60,733 nt of DNA, taken from contig NZ_AHAM01000069.1 of assembly GCF_000236565.1 (NCBI RefSeq), forward strand, positions 1-60,733, read 5' to 3'. The translations under genes and the position numbers were made by a program. Each line of letters opens with the position of its first letter. Position 1 is the stretch's first letter. The stretch comes from Mesorhizobium alhagi CCNWXJ12-2 (GTDB lineage Bacteria; Pseudomonadota; Alphaproteobacteria; Rhizobiales; Rhizobiaceae). The notes beneath the pieces are model-generated. The model saw nothing but the letters and a program-made list of their open reading frames with translations, had not been told where the DNA came from and searched no databases. Below, piece by piece: positions 52,047 through 60,733 of this stretch.

Positions 52047-52943
52047 ATGTCTCTGGACTGGGACAAGCTACGCGTGTTTCACGCAGCGGCGCAGGCGGGC
52101 TCGTTCACGCACGCCGCCGAAACGCTCCGGCTTTCGCAATCGGCGATTTCGCGGCAGGTCAGCGCGCTGGAACACGATGTCGGCGTGCCGCTGTTCAACC
52201 GGCACGCGCGCGGCCTGGTGCTGACGGAACAGGGTGAAATGCTGTTTCGGACGACGCACGACGTCCTGATGAAGCTTGAAAACGTCAAGACGCAGTTGAC
52301 CGAGACGCTGGAGAAGCCGACCGGCACGCTGCGCGTGACGACCACGGTCGGACTCGGCACTGGCTGGCTGACCGAGCGCGCCAAGGAGTTCCTCGACCTT
52401 TACCCGGAGATCAATCTCCAGCTCGTGCTGACAAACGAGGAACTCGACCTGACCATGCGGCAGGCCGACTGTGCGGTGCGGCTGCCCCAGCCGCAGCAGC
52501 CGGACCTGATCCAGAGGCGGCTGTTCACCGTGCATCTGCACGTGTTCGCCACGCAAGCCTATCTCGACCGCTACGGCAAGCCGATGTCGGTCGCCGATCT
52601 CGACCAGCACCGCATCGTGACGTTCGGCGAGCCGGTACCGGCCTATCTCGCCGGCCTCAACACGCTGGAGACGGTAGGCAGGCCGGACGGAACAAAGCGC
52701 GCCGCGGCTCTCCAGATCAACGATCTGATGTCGATACGCAGGGCGGTCAGGCGCGGCGTCGGCATCGCCATGCTGCCGGACTACATGGCCGACAAGGAAT
52801 CGGGCCTCGTGCAGATCCTGCCCGAGGTCGAGGCGCCGTCCTTCGACACCTTCTTTGTGTATCCCGACGCAATGAAGAACCAGGCCAAGCTCAAGGCCTT
52901 CCGCGACTTCATGTTCGCCAAGGCGCGCAACTGGTCTTTCTAG
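52047..52943 (+). CDS. lsrB: LysR-family regulator (LsrB/VtlR-like)
   Basis: A 298-residue LTTR. The HTH is LRVFHAAAQAGSFTHAAETLRLSQSAISRQVSALE, residues 7-41. The effector domain (about 90-298) includes TGTLRVTTTVGLGTGWLTER. Position directly after trxB and beside an AbcR-like sRNA matches lsrB of S. meliloti and vtlR of Brucella and Agrobacterium, which activate abcR2 and affect redox, LPS and host interaction. The ortholog name is therefore inferred from context as well as class. GGGGGAG precedes the ATG. Confidence 0.88.
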   Translation: MSLDWDKLRVFHAAAQAGSFTHAAETLRLSQSAISRQVSALEHDVGVPLFNRHARGLVLTEQGEMLFRTTHDVLMKLENVKTQLTETLEKPTGTLRVTTTVGLGTGWLTERAKEFLDLYPEINLQLVLTNEELDLTMRQADCAVRLPQPQQPDLIQRRLFTVHLHVFATQAYLDRYGKPMSVADLDQHRIVTFGEPVPAYLAGLNTLETVGRPDGTKRAAALQINDLMSIRRAVRRGVGIAMLPDYMADKESGLVQILPEVEAPSFDTFFVYPDAMKNQAKLKAFRDFMFAKARNWSF

Positions 52944-52946
52944 GAG

Positions 52947-53537
52947 TCAGGCGCTCTTCCAGGGTGTGAGACGCGGCACCCAGCCGGGAACCGCGCGGCG
53001 GTAGGCCTCATATTCGTGGCCATAGCGGCGAGCAAGCGTCGGCTCTTCGTAGAGCTTGACGAATGTGAACACCGTGACTGCGACGGCGCAGGCATAGATG
53101 ACAAGCGACCCGTCCGCGAACAGCAGCGCCTGACCGAAGATGATCGACAGGACCGCCACATACATCGGGTTGCGCACGTATCGATAGGCGCCGCCGACGA
53201 CCAGCCTCTCAGTGGGCGCAATGGGAGCAGGGGTGCCGGCGCCCTCGAAGGCAAAGCGCGCGAAGGAATGAAGGAGAACCGCAAAGCCGCCCAGGATGAG
53301 GATCGATCCCGCCGCCACCATTGCGGCCGACGAAGACAGGGGCAGGCCATAGCCGTTCGTCAGGAACCATGGGACCAGCCCGGCCACGACACCCGGCACC
53401 AGGATCAGGAAGGCTGCGCTGCCGGCGATGGCCGAAGGCTTACGCACCGTCATTCCTTTCAGTTCGGCCGGGGAGACGGATAGATCGCGCCCTGCGGGCC
53501 CGGTTGAAGCATCCGGCGTCGCCGTTCTTGGTTCCAT
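52947..53537 (-). CDS. Isoprenylcysteine/phospholipid methyltransferase-like membrane protein
   Basis: A 196-residue protein, or 168 if MTVRKPS (53453) is the start. About four or five membrane segments precede the ICMT/PEMT motif VVGGAYRYVRNPMYVAVL near residues 123-140 and EEPTLARRYGHEYEAYRRAVPGWVPRL at the end, where SAM binds. Acceptor unknown. It converges tail to tail with the LysR gene, 3 bp apart. A second family member lies at 13853. Confidence 0.85.
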   Translation of the reverse strand: MEPRTATPDASTGPAGRDLSVSPAELKGMTVRKPSAIAGSAAFLILVPGVVAGLVPWFLTNGYGLPLSSSAAMVAAGSILILGGFAVLLHSFARFAFEGAGTPAPIAPTERLVVGGAYRYVRNPMYVAVLSIIFGQALLFADGSLVIYACAVAVTVFTFVKLYEEPTLARRYGHEYEAYRRAVPGWVPRLTPWKSA

Positions 53538-53574
53538 CTGGTAGAAGTGAAGCTTATACCACAGGGTGCGTCAT

Positions 53575-53595
53575 TTTGCATGGGAGCATTGCAAA
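53575..53595. promoter_or_regulatory. LysR-type dyad upstream of the AbcR-like sRNA
   Basis: TTTGCA-N9-TGCAAA is a perfect inverted repeat ending 7 bp before the -35-like CTTGTT (53603-53608). The -10-like CATATA is at 53627-53632. Size and position fit a LysR activator site, and the adjacent LysR gene is the obvious candidate. Confidence 0.6.
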
Positions 53596-53637
53596 CTGGG
53601 TGCTTGTTTCTCGGGCAAGACCAGCCCATATATTGAT

Positions 53638-53756
53638 CATCTTTCGGGCGCGTTCCTCCTCCCATTAGCGCCTGGGAGTGTTCCCCTCTGGAGGTTTAGC
53701 CTTAATCGGCACTTCCAACAAACTCAGCCGGGTCTTCTTAGATCCGGCTTTTTTGT
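53638..53756 (+). ncRNA. abcR: AbcR-type (alpha-r15) trans-acting small RNA
   Basis: About 119 nt from the predicted start to the end of the T-run. It contains two unpaired CU-rich anti-Shine-Dalgarno stretches, TTCCTCCTCCC at 53653-53663 and GTTCCCCTCT at 53680-53689, as known for AbcR1/2 RNAs, which use them with Hfq to silence ABC-transporter mRNAs. The end is a near-perfect terminator, AGCCGGGTCT (53726-53735), TCTT loop, AGATCCGGCT, then six T. Promoter: CTTGTT-N18-CATATA. The position next to an lsrB-like gene matches S. meliloti. Only one copy is visible here. I am working from remembered motifs, not an Rfam search. Confidence 0.8.
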
Positions 53757-54316
53757 TGCCTGAAACCGCCCGACGATGTCTCCGGCATGCCGAAATGCCG
53801 TTGTCCGGCCCCTCTTTTGTTCCGCCAAGTGCCTTTGGTGTTCCGCCAGTGCTTTTGGCCTGCGTGGAGCAAAGGGTTTGCAATCGAGCGCCGCACGCGT
53901 TTGCCGAACTCGCATGCTGCGATAGCTGCACTCGAATCGCGCAATGCAGCGGCGAGGCCTGCCCAATCGTGAAGCGGAGGACCGGCGGCATTCGTGAGAA
54001 TTCGGCGGATGTCCAGGCCTTGCAACAGTTACAGCCGCAGTGTTCGCCAGCGCGTAACGGTTATATGTAACATCCGGTAACCTGCCGAGAGCGGCCTTGA
54101 TTTGCTACCAATCAAAACAGGACGCGGCGTTCGGTCCGTTTCGGGAGATGGGGGCATCACTCGAAACCTCCGAGGCTTAGGCAGCCGTCGCGTCCCGCCC
54201 ATTCAGATGCCTCCGGGCATCAACCCCAAGCGCTGTCCCTCGGGGCGGCGAACGATGCGGCGGACCTGACGTGCCGCCATCCTCCCGCCCGTTCCCCAAC
54301 GGCGGTACGGTCCGCG
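53757..54316. other. Unassigned region between the AbcR-like sRNA and the EF-G paralogue
   Basis: Several short frames cross this 560-bp region but none has a convincing start, composition or motif. Visible structures are GGTTATATGTAAC near 54058, the dyad TTGATT-N7-AATCAA (54097-54115), GATGCCTCCGGGCATC near 54207, and a CU-rich TCCTCCCGCCCGTTCCCC near 54283. Ending in a perfect terminator, it may encode another RNA. Confidence 0.35.
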
Positions 54317-54349
54317 AAAAACGGCGTCCGATCTTCGGACGCCGTTTTT
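54317..54349. terminator. Strong bidirectional terminator
   Basis: AAAAACGGCGTCCGA (54317-54331), TCT loop, TCGGACGCCGTTTTT (54335-54349): a perfect 15-bp stem with A-run and T-run on both sides. It lies 92 bp past the EF-G stop on the minus strand and can equally end a plus-strand RNA. Confidence 0.9.
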
Positions 54350-54440
54350 CTTTGTCGAGATAGGCTTCCTTTCGGAATTGGTCCTCTCCGCTACGGGCGG
54401 GGAGGAAGGAGCGAGATGCTCTCGGGCAGGCTTGATGCAT

Positions 54441-56492
54441 CTACGCAGCCTTGCCGTTGGCGTTCATCGCCTCGTCGGCAAGCCGCCCGGTCAGCTCGGC
54501 CATATGGTCGAATTCGGCGCGGTAGCTCGCAACGCCGGAGGTCGCCGACCTCAGCTCGATGATCAGATCGCCAATCTCCGATTGCGGCATCATTGCCTCG
54601 ACGACATCCCATCCCGGCCAGCCGGGGCGGGCGTCGTAGCCGAGGATCTGGCCGCGGCGCTGCGGTATGATGCCGGTGATCTTGGCCGTGGCGTCGGATG
54701 GCGTGAAGATATCGACCTTCATGATCGGCTCGAGCAGAACCGGTGAGCACGCAGCCATGCCCTCCCTCATGGCGATCTTGGCCGCCATCTGGAAAGCCAT
54801 GTCGGATGAATCGACGGCGTGATAGGAGCCGTCGGACAGGTTCACCGCCACGTCGACGACCGGAAAGCCGAGCGGTCCGGATTTCAGATAGTCGCGAATG
54901 CCGTTCTCCACCGACTGGATATAGGTTTTGGGCACGACGCCGCCGGTGATGGTGTCGGTGAACTGGAAGCCGGAGCCGCGCGGCAGCGGCTTGATCTCCA
55001 GCACGACATCGCCGAACTGGCCGTGGCCGCCCGACTGCTTCTTGTGGCGGCCGCGCTGCTGCGTCGATTTGCGGATCGTCTCGCGATAGGGCACCGCCGG
55101 CGCGCGGCCCTCTATCGGGATCTGGTTCTTGCCCTCCAGGCGCTCTACCGTCACGCGCAGATGCATTTCGCCGTGGCCCGAAATCACGGTCTCGCTAGTG
55201 TCCTGCTGATGGCGCAGTTCAAGCGACGGGTCCTCCTCCGCCAGCCTGTGGAGGGCGGAGGACATCTTGACCTCGTCCTTCCGCTCCCTGGGTCGAAGCG
55301 CGAAGGAATAGACCGGCTGCGGCAGCTCGAGGCTGACGAGCTGCGCCACGCCGCCTTTGGCCGAACTCAGCGTCTGGCCGGTGCGGACATCCTCCAGCTT
55401 GCCCAACGCCACCGTGTCGCCGGTGTTCGCGACGGTGAGCTTCGTCTGGTCCCTACCGAGCATGCGGTAGACGCCCGACACCTTGGCGGTGGCTCCGCCC
55501 GGCAGGAACAGTTCCGAGCCGTCGGCGACGCTTCCCGACAATATGCGCGAGATCGACAGCTTGCCGCCATGGGCGGTGTGGATGGTCTTCATGACCTGCA
55601 CCAAGGCACCCTTGCCCTCGGGCGCGCCGAGACGGTTCCTGGTAGCCTCGACATCGGGCGCATCGTGGCGGATGGCCTTCAGGAGCCTGAGCACGCCATT
55701 GCCTTTTTCCGCTGTGCCGATGAGCACCGGCGTCACGATACCTTCACGCAGATCGGCGGCGAGATCGTCGAATACGGCGTCGCGCGGCGGCGGGATCTCG
55801 TCGAGCAGCTGCTCCATCAGTATGTCGTCATGGTCGGCCAGGGTCTCGAGCATGGCGAAGCGCGCCTCGACCTCGCGCGCCTTCTCGTCGCCCGGAATTT
55901 CGGCGATCTCGCTCTCGGCGTGCTCGCGGTAGATGTAGGCGCGCTCCAGCGCCAGGTCGATCGAGCCGATAACGATGCCGTCCTTGCGCAGAGGGATCTG
56001 GCGCAGGAGCAGGGGCGTCGAGCTTGACGGCTGCAGCATCTTCAGCGTGTCGCGCACACCGGCCACGGCCTTGTCGACCTTGTTGAGGAACAGGATGCGC
56101 GGAATGCCGAGATCGTCGAGCTTGCGCATGATGAGCTGCAGGGCAGGGATCTTCTTCTCGTCGGCCTCGGCCACTACCACCGCGATGTCGCAGGCGGCCA
56201 GCACCGGCTCGGCTTCGAAAGCGAACTCGACCGAGCCGGGGCAATCGACGAAGGTCAGGCTGTCGCCCATGAATTCGATCGAGGCGACGCTCGCCTCCAC
56301 GCTCATCGCATGGGCGCGCGCCTCGGCGGAATGATCCGAAACGGTGTTGCCTGACGAGACCGGATTTTGTCGGGGGATTGCCCCGGTTCGAGCCAGAATG
56401 GCTTCAAGGAGTGTGGTCTTGCCGCTTGCGAAGGGACCGACGATGGCGATGCATTTCGGTCCCGTACGCCTTCCTCCTGCGCGATTTCCCAT
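54441..56492 (-). CDS. Elongation factor G-like paralogue with altered GTPase motifs
   Basis: A 683-residue translational GTPase related to EF-G. The P-loop is GPFASGKTT at 19-27 and the specificity motif NKVD is at 137-140. The G3 motif reads DCPGSVE (83-89) where true EF-G has DTPGHVD, so the catalytic His is replaced by Ser. The switch I region also lacks the usual ERERGITI. Domains II to V are all present (GHGEMHLRVTVERLEG; SGGHGQFGDVVLEI; PIMKVDIFTPSDATAKITGIIPQRRG). It is an EF-G-II or ribosome-associated type whose function is unknown and not the housekeeping fusA. A terminator follows the gene. Confidence 0.88.
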   Translation of the reverse strand: MGNRAGGRRTGPKCIAIVGPFASGKTTLLEAILARTGAIPRQNPVSSGNTVSDHSAEARAHAMSVEASVASIEFMGDSLTFVDCPGSVEFAFEAEPVLAACDIAVVVAEADEKKIPALQLIMRKLDDLGIPRILFLNKVDKAVAGVRDTLKMLQPSSSTPLLLRQIPLRKDGIVIGSIDLALERAYIYREHAESEIAEIPGDEKAREVEARFAMLETLADHDDILMEQLLDEIPPPRDAVFDDLAADLREGIVTPVLIGTAEKGNGVLRLLKAIRHDAPDVEATRNRLGAPEGKGALVQVMKTIHTAHGGKLSISRILSGSVADGSELFLPGGATAKVSGVYRMLGRDQTKLTVANTGDTVALGKLEDVRTGQTLSSAKGGVAQLVSLELPQPVYSFALRPRERKDEVKMSSALHRLAEEDPSLELRHQQDTSETVISGHGEMHLRVTVERLEGKNQIPIEGRAPAVPYRETIRKSTQQRGRHKKQSGGHGQFGDVVLEIKPLPRGSGFQFTDTITGGVVPKTYIQSVENGIRDYLKSGPLGFPVVDVAVNLSDGSYHAVDSSDMAFQMAAKIAMREGMAACSPVLLEPIMKVDIFTPSDATAKITGIIPQRRGQILGYDARPGWPGWDVVEAMMPQSEIGDLIIELRSATSGVASYRAEFDHMAELTGRLADEAMNANGKAA

Positions 56493-56772
56493 GATCGGAC
56501 GACCTCCTCCTCAAATGTTGAACATCGAGGCGGCGGCCGGCCTTCTCCGGCCGTCGCGGAGCGGGACCGGTTTCGTCCCGCCGTCATTTCATCGTCACAT
56601 GGGAGAGGCGGGAGGGCAAGAGGCAAGCCCGGTGTCGAGGTTCCGCAAAGGCCAAAACGCGATTGGTCCACGGCTTGCACACCGGGATGCCGATTTGCCG
56701 TGGCGTGGCCCAATGGCCATTCGGCCGATCGTGATGCAGGATTGCCGGCGACCGCAAAACAGGGAGCCGTAA

Positions 56773-58362
56773 ATGTCCAGAGAGCTTGAATTCCTGAGCC
56801 GCAGCGTCGTCAGCGGGAGGCTGTCGCGCCGCGATTTTCTCGGCCGCGCCGCCGCGCTCGGCGTCACCGCGACCTTCGCCAATTCGCTGCTCGCGGGCGT
56901 GGCGCACGCCCAGGCGCCGGTCAAGGGCGGCGTGCTGAAAGCCGGCCTCGTCGGCGGTGAATCCACCAACAGCCTCGATCCCGGAACCTGGTCGAGCCAG
57001 GTTCCTTATACGCTCGGCCGCTGCTGGGGCGAGCAGTTGCTGGAGGTCTCGCCGGCGGGCGAAATCGAATATCGGCTGGCCGAGGAATATGGCGCGTCCG
57101 ACGACGCCAAGACCTGGACGTTCAAGATCCGCAAGGGCGTGACCTTCCACAACGGCAAGGAACTGACGCCGGCCGATATCGTGGCGACGCTGGAGCGCCA
57201 TGGCGACGCCGAGTCGAAATCGGCCGCACTGCCCTTCGTGCAGGAATTCGATACGATCAAGGCCGACGGCGACACCGTGGTCATCACGCTGAAGGAGCCG
57301 AACGCCGATCTTCCCTATGTCGTCGGCGACTACCACCTGATGATCCAGCCGAATGGCGGCAAGGACAATCCGACCGAAGGCGTCGGCACCGGCCCCTACA
57401 AGGTGGTGGTCAACGAGCCGGGCGTGCGCCACGTAGCCGAGCGCCACGAAGGCTATTGGGGCAGCGACGAGCGCGGCCATGCCGACCAGATCGAGATCGT
57501 CGTCATCAACGATTCGACGGCGCGCACCTCCGCGCTTCAGGGCGGCCAGGTGCATATGATCAACCGGATCGAGCCGAAGATCGTCGAACTGGTCAAGCGC
57601 GTGCCGGGCGTGAGGATCCGCAATGTTCCGGGCAAGGGCCACTACGTGTTCATCGCGCACTGCAACACCGCGCCCTTCGACAACAACGACCTGCGGCTGG
57701 CGCTGAAATATGCGGTCGATCGCGAGGAGATGGTGCAGAAGATCCTCGGCGGCTACGGCACGGTCGGCAACGATACGCCGATGATCAAGGGCTATCCGCT
57801 ATTCGACGACGATATTGAGCAGCGCGTCTACGATGCGGAAAAAGCGGCGTTCCACTACAAGAAGTCCGGCCATAGCGGCCCGGTGCTGCTGCGCACTTCG
57901 GACGTGGCGTTCCCGGGCGCTGTGGATGCGGCTCAGCTCTACCAGCAGAGCGCGGCCAAGGCCGGCATCACCATCGAGGTGAAGCGCGAGCCAGGAGACG
58001 GCTACTGGTCGGAAGTCTGGAACAAGCAGCCCTTCTCGATGTCCTACTGGACGGGCCGGCCGACGCAAGACCAGGTCTATTCGATCGCTTATCTGTCGAA
58101 GGCCGAGTGGAACGACACGCGCTTCTTCCGCGACGATTTCGACAAGCTCATCCTCTCAGCGCGCTCCGAACTCGACGAGGCCAAGCGCAAGGCGCTGTAC
58201 CGCCAGGCGGCCGTGCTCCTGCGCGACGAAGGCGGCGTGATCGTGCCGATGTTCAACAACTACATCGACGCGACCAGCGACAAGGTCGGCGGCTGGGTCG
58301 ACGACCCGAACGGCGAACTTATGGGCGGCCACGCACTGACCAAATGCTGGCTGAACGCGTAG
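56773..58362 (+). CDS. ABC transporter substrate-binding protein, peptide/opine type (SBP_bac_5)
   Basis: A 529-residue periplasmic protein. A Tat signal (SRRDFLGRAAALGVTATFANSLLAGVAHA) leads to the SBP_bac_5 fold: WTFKIRKGVTFHNGKELTPADIVATLERH near residues 115-143, GTGPYKVV near 205, and LRLALKYAVDREEMVQKILGGYG near 310-332. It binds oligopeptides, nickel or other solutes. There are no permease or ATPase genes beside it, so it is an orphan that must use a transporter elsewhere. It is a plausible AbcR target type. A terminator follows. Confidence 0.9.
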   Translation: MSRELEFLSRSVVSGRLSRRDFLGRAAALGVTATFANSLLAGVAHAQAPVKGGVLKAGLVGGESTNSLDPGTWSSQVPYTLGRCWGEQLLEVSPAGEIEYRLAEEYGASDDAKTWTFKIRKGVTFHNGKELTPADIVATLERHGDAESKSAALPFVQEFDTIKADGDTVVITLKEPNADLPYVVGDYHLMIQPNGGKDNPTEGVGTGPYKVVVNEPGVRHVAERHEGYWGSDERGHADQIEIVVINDSTARTSALQGGQVHMINRIEPKIVELVKRVPGVRIRNVPGKGHYVFIAHCNTAPFDNNDLRLALKYAVDREEMVQKILGGYGTVGNDTPMIKGYPLFDDDIEQRVYDAEKAAFHYKKSGHSGPVLLRTSDVAFPGAVDAAQLYQQSAAKAGITIEVKREPGDGYWSEVWNKQPFSMSYWTGRPTQDQVYSIAYLSKAEWNDTRFFRDDFDKLILSARSELDEAKRKALYRQAAVLLRDEGGVIVPMFNNYIDATSDKVGGWVDDPNGELMGGHALTKCWLNA

Positions 58363-58374
58363 CACAGGCATGAA

Positions 58375-58408
58375 AAAGCCCCGGCGGGTGGGAACCTGCC
58401 GGGGCTTT
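58375..58408. terminator. Bidirectional terminator between SBP and aatA genes
   Basis: AAAGCCCCGGC (58375-58385) and GCCGGGGCTTT (58398-58408) form a perfect 11-bp stem flanked by A- and T-runs, placed between convergent genes. Confidence 0.88.
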
Positions 58409-58428
58409 GCTTTGTCCTGTAGCCCTCG

Positions 58429-59942
<1,514 letters not shown>

Positions 59943-60733
59943 ATGACCGACCCAGAGGGCAAACCGCAGGATCTCGAAAGGGCGCTCGTTGTCGACGAGA
60001 TCGGGATCGAAACCGGCATCTACAAGAATTATCGCCTGAAAACCGCCCACCAGCCGATCTTCAGGCGCGAGGGCGCGGAGCTTGTTCCTTTCGCGGTGGA
60101 GGCGCGTGTATCGCCATTTCGCGAGGGAAGCGCAGTCGCGCCCGCCGAGTTTTTCGAAGGGACGCCGCAATCGGACCGGGCCTTTGTGGAGGCTCTCTGC
60201 CGGGCGCTGCATCTGCGAAACCATCGCAATGTCGGCATAGACGAGCCGGAGCGCTTCGAACTCTACCTCACGATCGATCCGCGCTATGACGACTGGGACG
60301 CCCCGGACAGCGCGGCTCATTCCATCGCCGCGTTCGCCGGGGAGGCGGGCATACCGGCGGGCATGATCACATGCGAAATCCTCGACGCCGCAACGCTCGA
60401 CGCGAAGGCGCTGGCAGCGCTGAGCGGCGAACTGCGCGGGCACGGCATGCGTGTTTCGATCGCCGAATTTCGCATCGGGCAGTCGGCGATCGACCGGGTC
60501 ACCCAGATCCAGCCTGACGTCATCAAGATCGACGGGGCGTGGTTCCGCGACGTGCAGGAGAGTTCCGAGACCGCCCAGCTGTTTCCCGCGATCATCAACG
60601 CCTTTCAGGGGTTTGGCGCCAAGCTGTTGGTGCAGGGCATCGAAACGCCCGCCGAGCTGGAAGGGGCGCTGGATGCAGGCGCCGACTACCTGCAGGGCAT
60701 GCTGCTTTCGCCGCCGGTGCTGGCGGGGTGCGC
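59943..60733 (+). CDS. EAL-domain protein (c-di-GMP phosphodiesterase-like), cut by window edge
   Basis: 263 residues are visible from an ATG behind GGGAG. The fold follows EAL domains: YRLKTAHQPIFRREGAELVPFAVEARV near residues 27-53, then EILDAATLDAKALAAL near 144, MRVSIAEFRIGQSAIDRVTQIQPDVIKIDGAWFRD near 169-203 and LVQGIETPAELEGALDAGADYLQGMLL near 226-252. The EAL triad reads VEARVSP here; the metal Asp pair expected as DDFG is replaced by AEFR, and the catalytic Lys-Asp is KIDG. Loss of the DDFG acids suggests a degenerate, possibly c-di-GMP-sensing or inactive, domain. Confidence 0.8.
   Translation, partial: MTDPEGKPQDLERALVVDEIGIETGIYKNYRLKTAHQPIFRREGAELVPFAVEARVSPFREGSAVAPAEFFEGTPQSDRAFVEALCRALHLRNHRNVGIDEPERFELYLTIDPRYDDWDAPDSAAHSIAAFAGEAGIPAGMITCEILDAATLDAKALAALSGELRGHGMRVSIAEFRIGQSAIDRVTQIQPDVIKIDGAWFRDVQESSETAQLFPAIINAFQGFGAKLLVQGIETPAELEGALDAGADYLQGMLLSPPVLAGC

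Noticed and set aside
53678-54070. Plus-strand coding frame over the sRNA region
   Set aside because: It covers the AbcR-like RNA and its terminator, has no ribosome site and no protein-like composition.
54177-54440. Minus-strand 87-codon frame downstream of the EF-G paralogue
   Set aside because: It passes through a perfect terminator stem and is Arg/Pro-rich like other shadow frames.
54441-56492. Housekeeping fusA
   Set aside because: The G3 and switch I motifs differ from true EF-G, and no str operon genes (rpsL, rpsG, tuf) are adjacent.
56773-58362. A complete peptide ABC transporter operon
   Set aside because: Only the binding protein is present; the neighbours are an EF-G paralogue and aatA.

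Overview
The window is about 60.7 kb of GC-rich chromosomal DNA with alphaproteobacterial gene content, most like Rhizobiales of the Mesorhizobium/Phyllobacteriaceae kind. This assignment is inferred from gene content and order: a BA14K-family protein, paired 70-residue cold-shock proteins, a UvrB with long terminal extensions, and above all the order greA - lpsB - LPS glycosyltransferases - lrp - trxB - LysR (lsrB-like) - AbcR-type small RNA, which I recall from Sinorhizobium meliloti. No rRNA, tRNA, CRISPR array, transposase or prophage was seen.

Layout. 1-2.4 kb: the N-terminal part of an OmpR-type response regulator overlapping a MarR regulator, then ilvE. 2.1-8.5 kb: small envelope and stress genes (glycine-rich membrane peptide, metallo-beta-lactamase-fold hydrolase, BA14K protein, two cold-shock proteins with matching leaders, a triple-Kazal lipoprotein, a DUF2314 protein, an RTX-type calcium-binding protein), separated by palindromic repeats and gene remnants. 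8.7-11.8 kb: uvrB. 12-16.5 kb: L,D-transpeptidase, small lipoproteins, a methyltransferase and CoA-acyltransferase-like pair, and an adenylate cyclase. 16.6-21.2 kb: an iron-siderophore locus (TonB receptor with a frameshift, RhtX/FptX-like MFS importer, siderophore-interacting reductase) with two candidate iron-responsive operators. 21-31 kb: mostly single genes (HAD dehalogenase, VOC protein, glycosyltransferase, DUF membrane proteins, a long coiled-coil protein). 30-33 kb: enolase-superfamily and GMC oxidoreductase genes. 33-36.4 kb: thioesterase, HxlR regulator divergent from an FMN reductase, CNNM/CBS protein, with heptanucleotide repeat runs at gene ends. 36.5-40.8 kb: a lytic transglycosylase inside a 46-bp direct repeat, an LssY-like protein, two extensin-like proteins and a DUF3775 protein. 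41-44.3 kb: transporters, a TPR protein and a PQQ-type sugar dehydrogenase. 44.5-50.7 kb: greA with an attenuator-like leader, then an LPS-core glycosyltransferase cluster including a sialyltransferase-like GT29 protein, and lrp. 50.9-53.8 kb: trxB, lsrB-like LysR gene, methyltransferase, AbcR-like sRNA. 54.4-60.7 kb: divergent EF-G paralogue, orphan peptide-binding lipid-free periplasmic protein, aspartate aminotransferase and a truncated EAL-domain gene.

The clearest functional units are the iron locus (receptor, inner-membrane importer and cytoplasmic reductase under matching TGA-N9-TCA dyads) and the LPS/AbcR region, where surface polysaccharide synthesis lies beside redox and sRNA regulators. 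The most interesting non-coding signals are the duplicated csp leader element, the greA leader terminator, the LysR-type dyad ahead of the AbcR-like sRNA, the three stop-codon-abutting heptamer arrays, and the duplicated uvrB tail that brackets the RTX gene. All homology statements come from reading motifs by eye; no database search was run.
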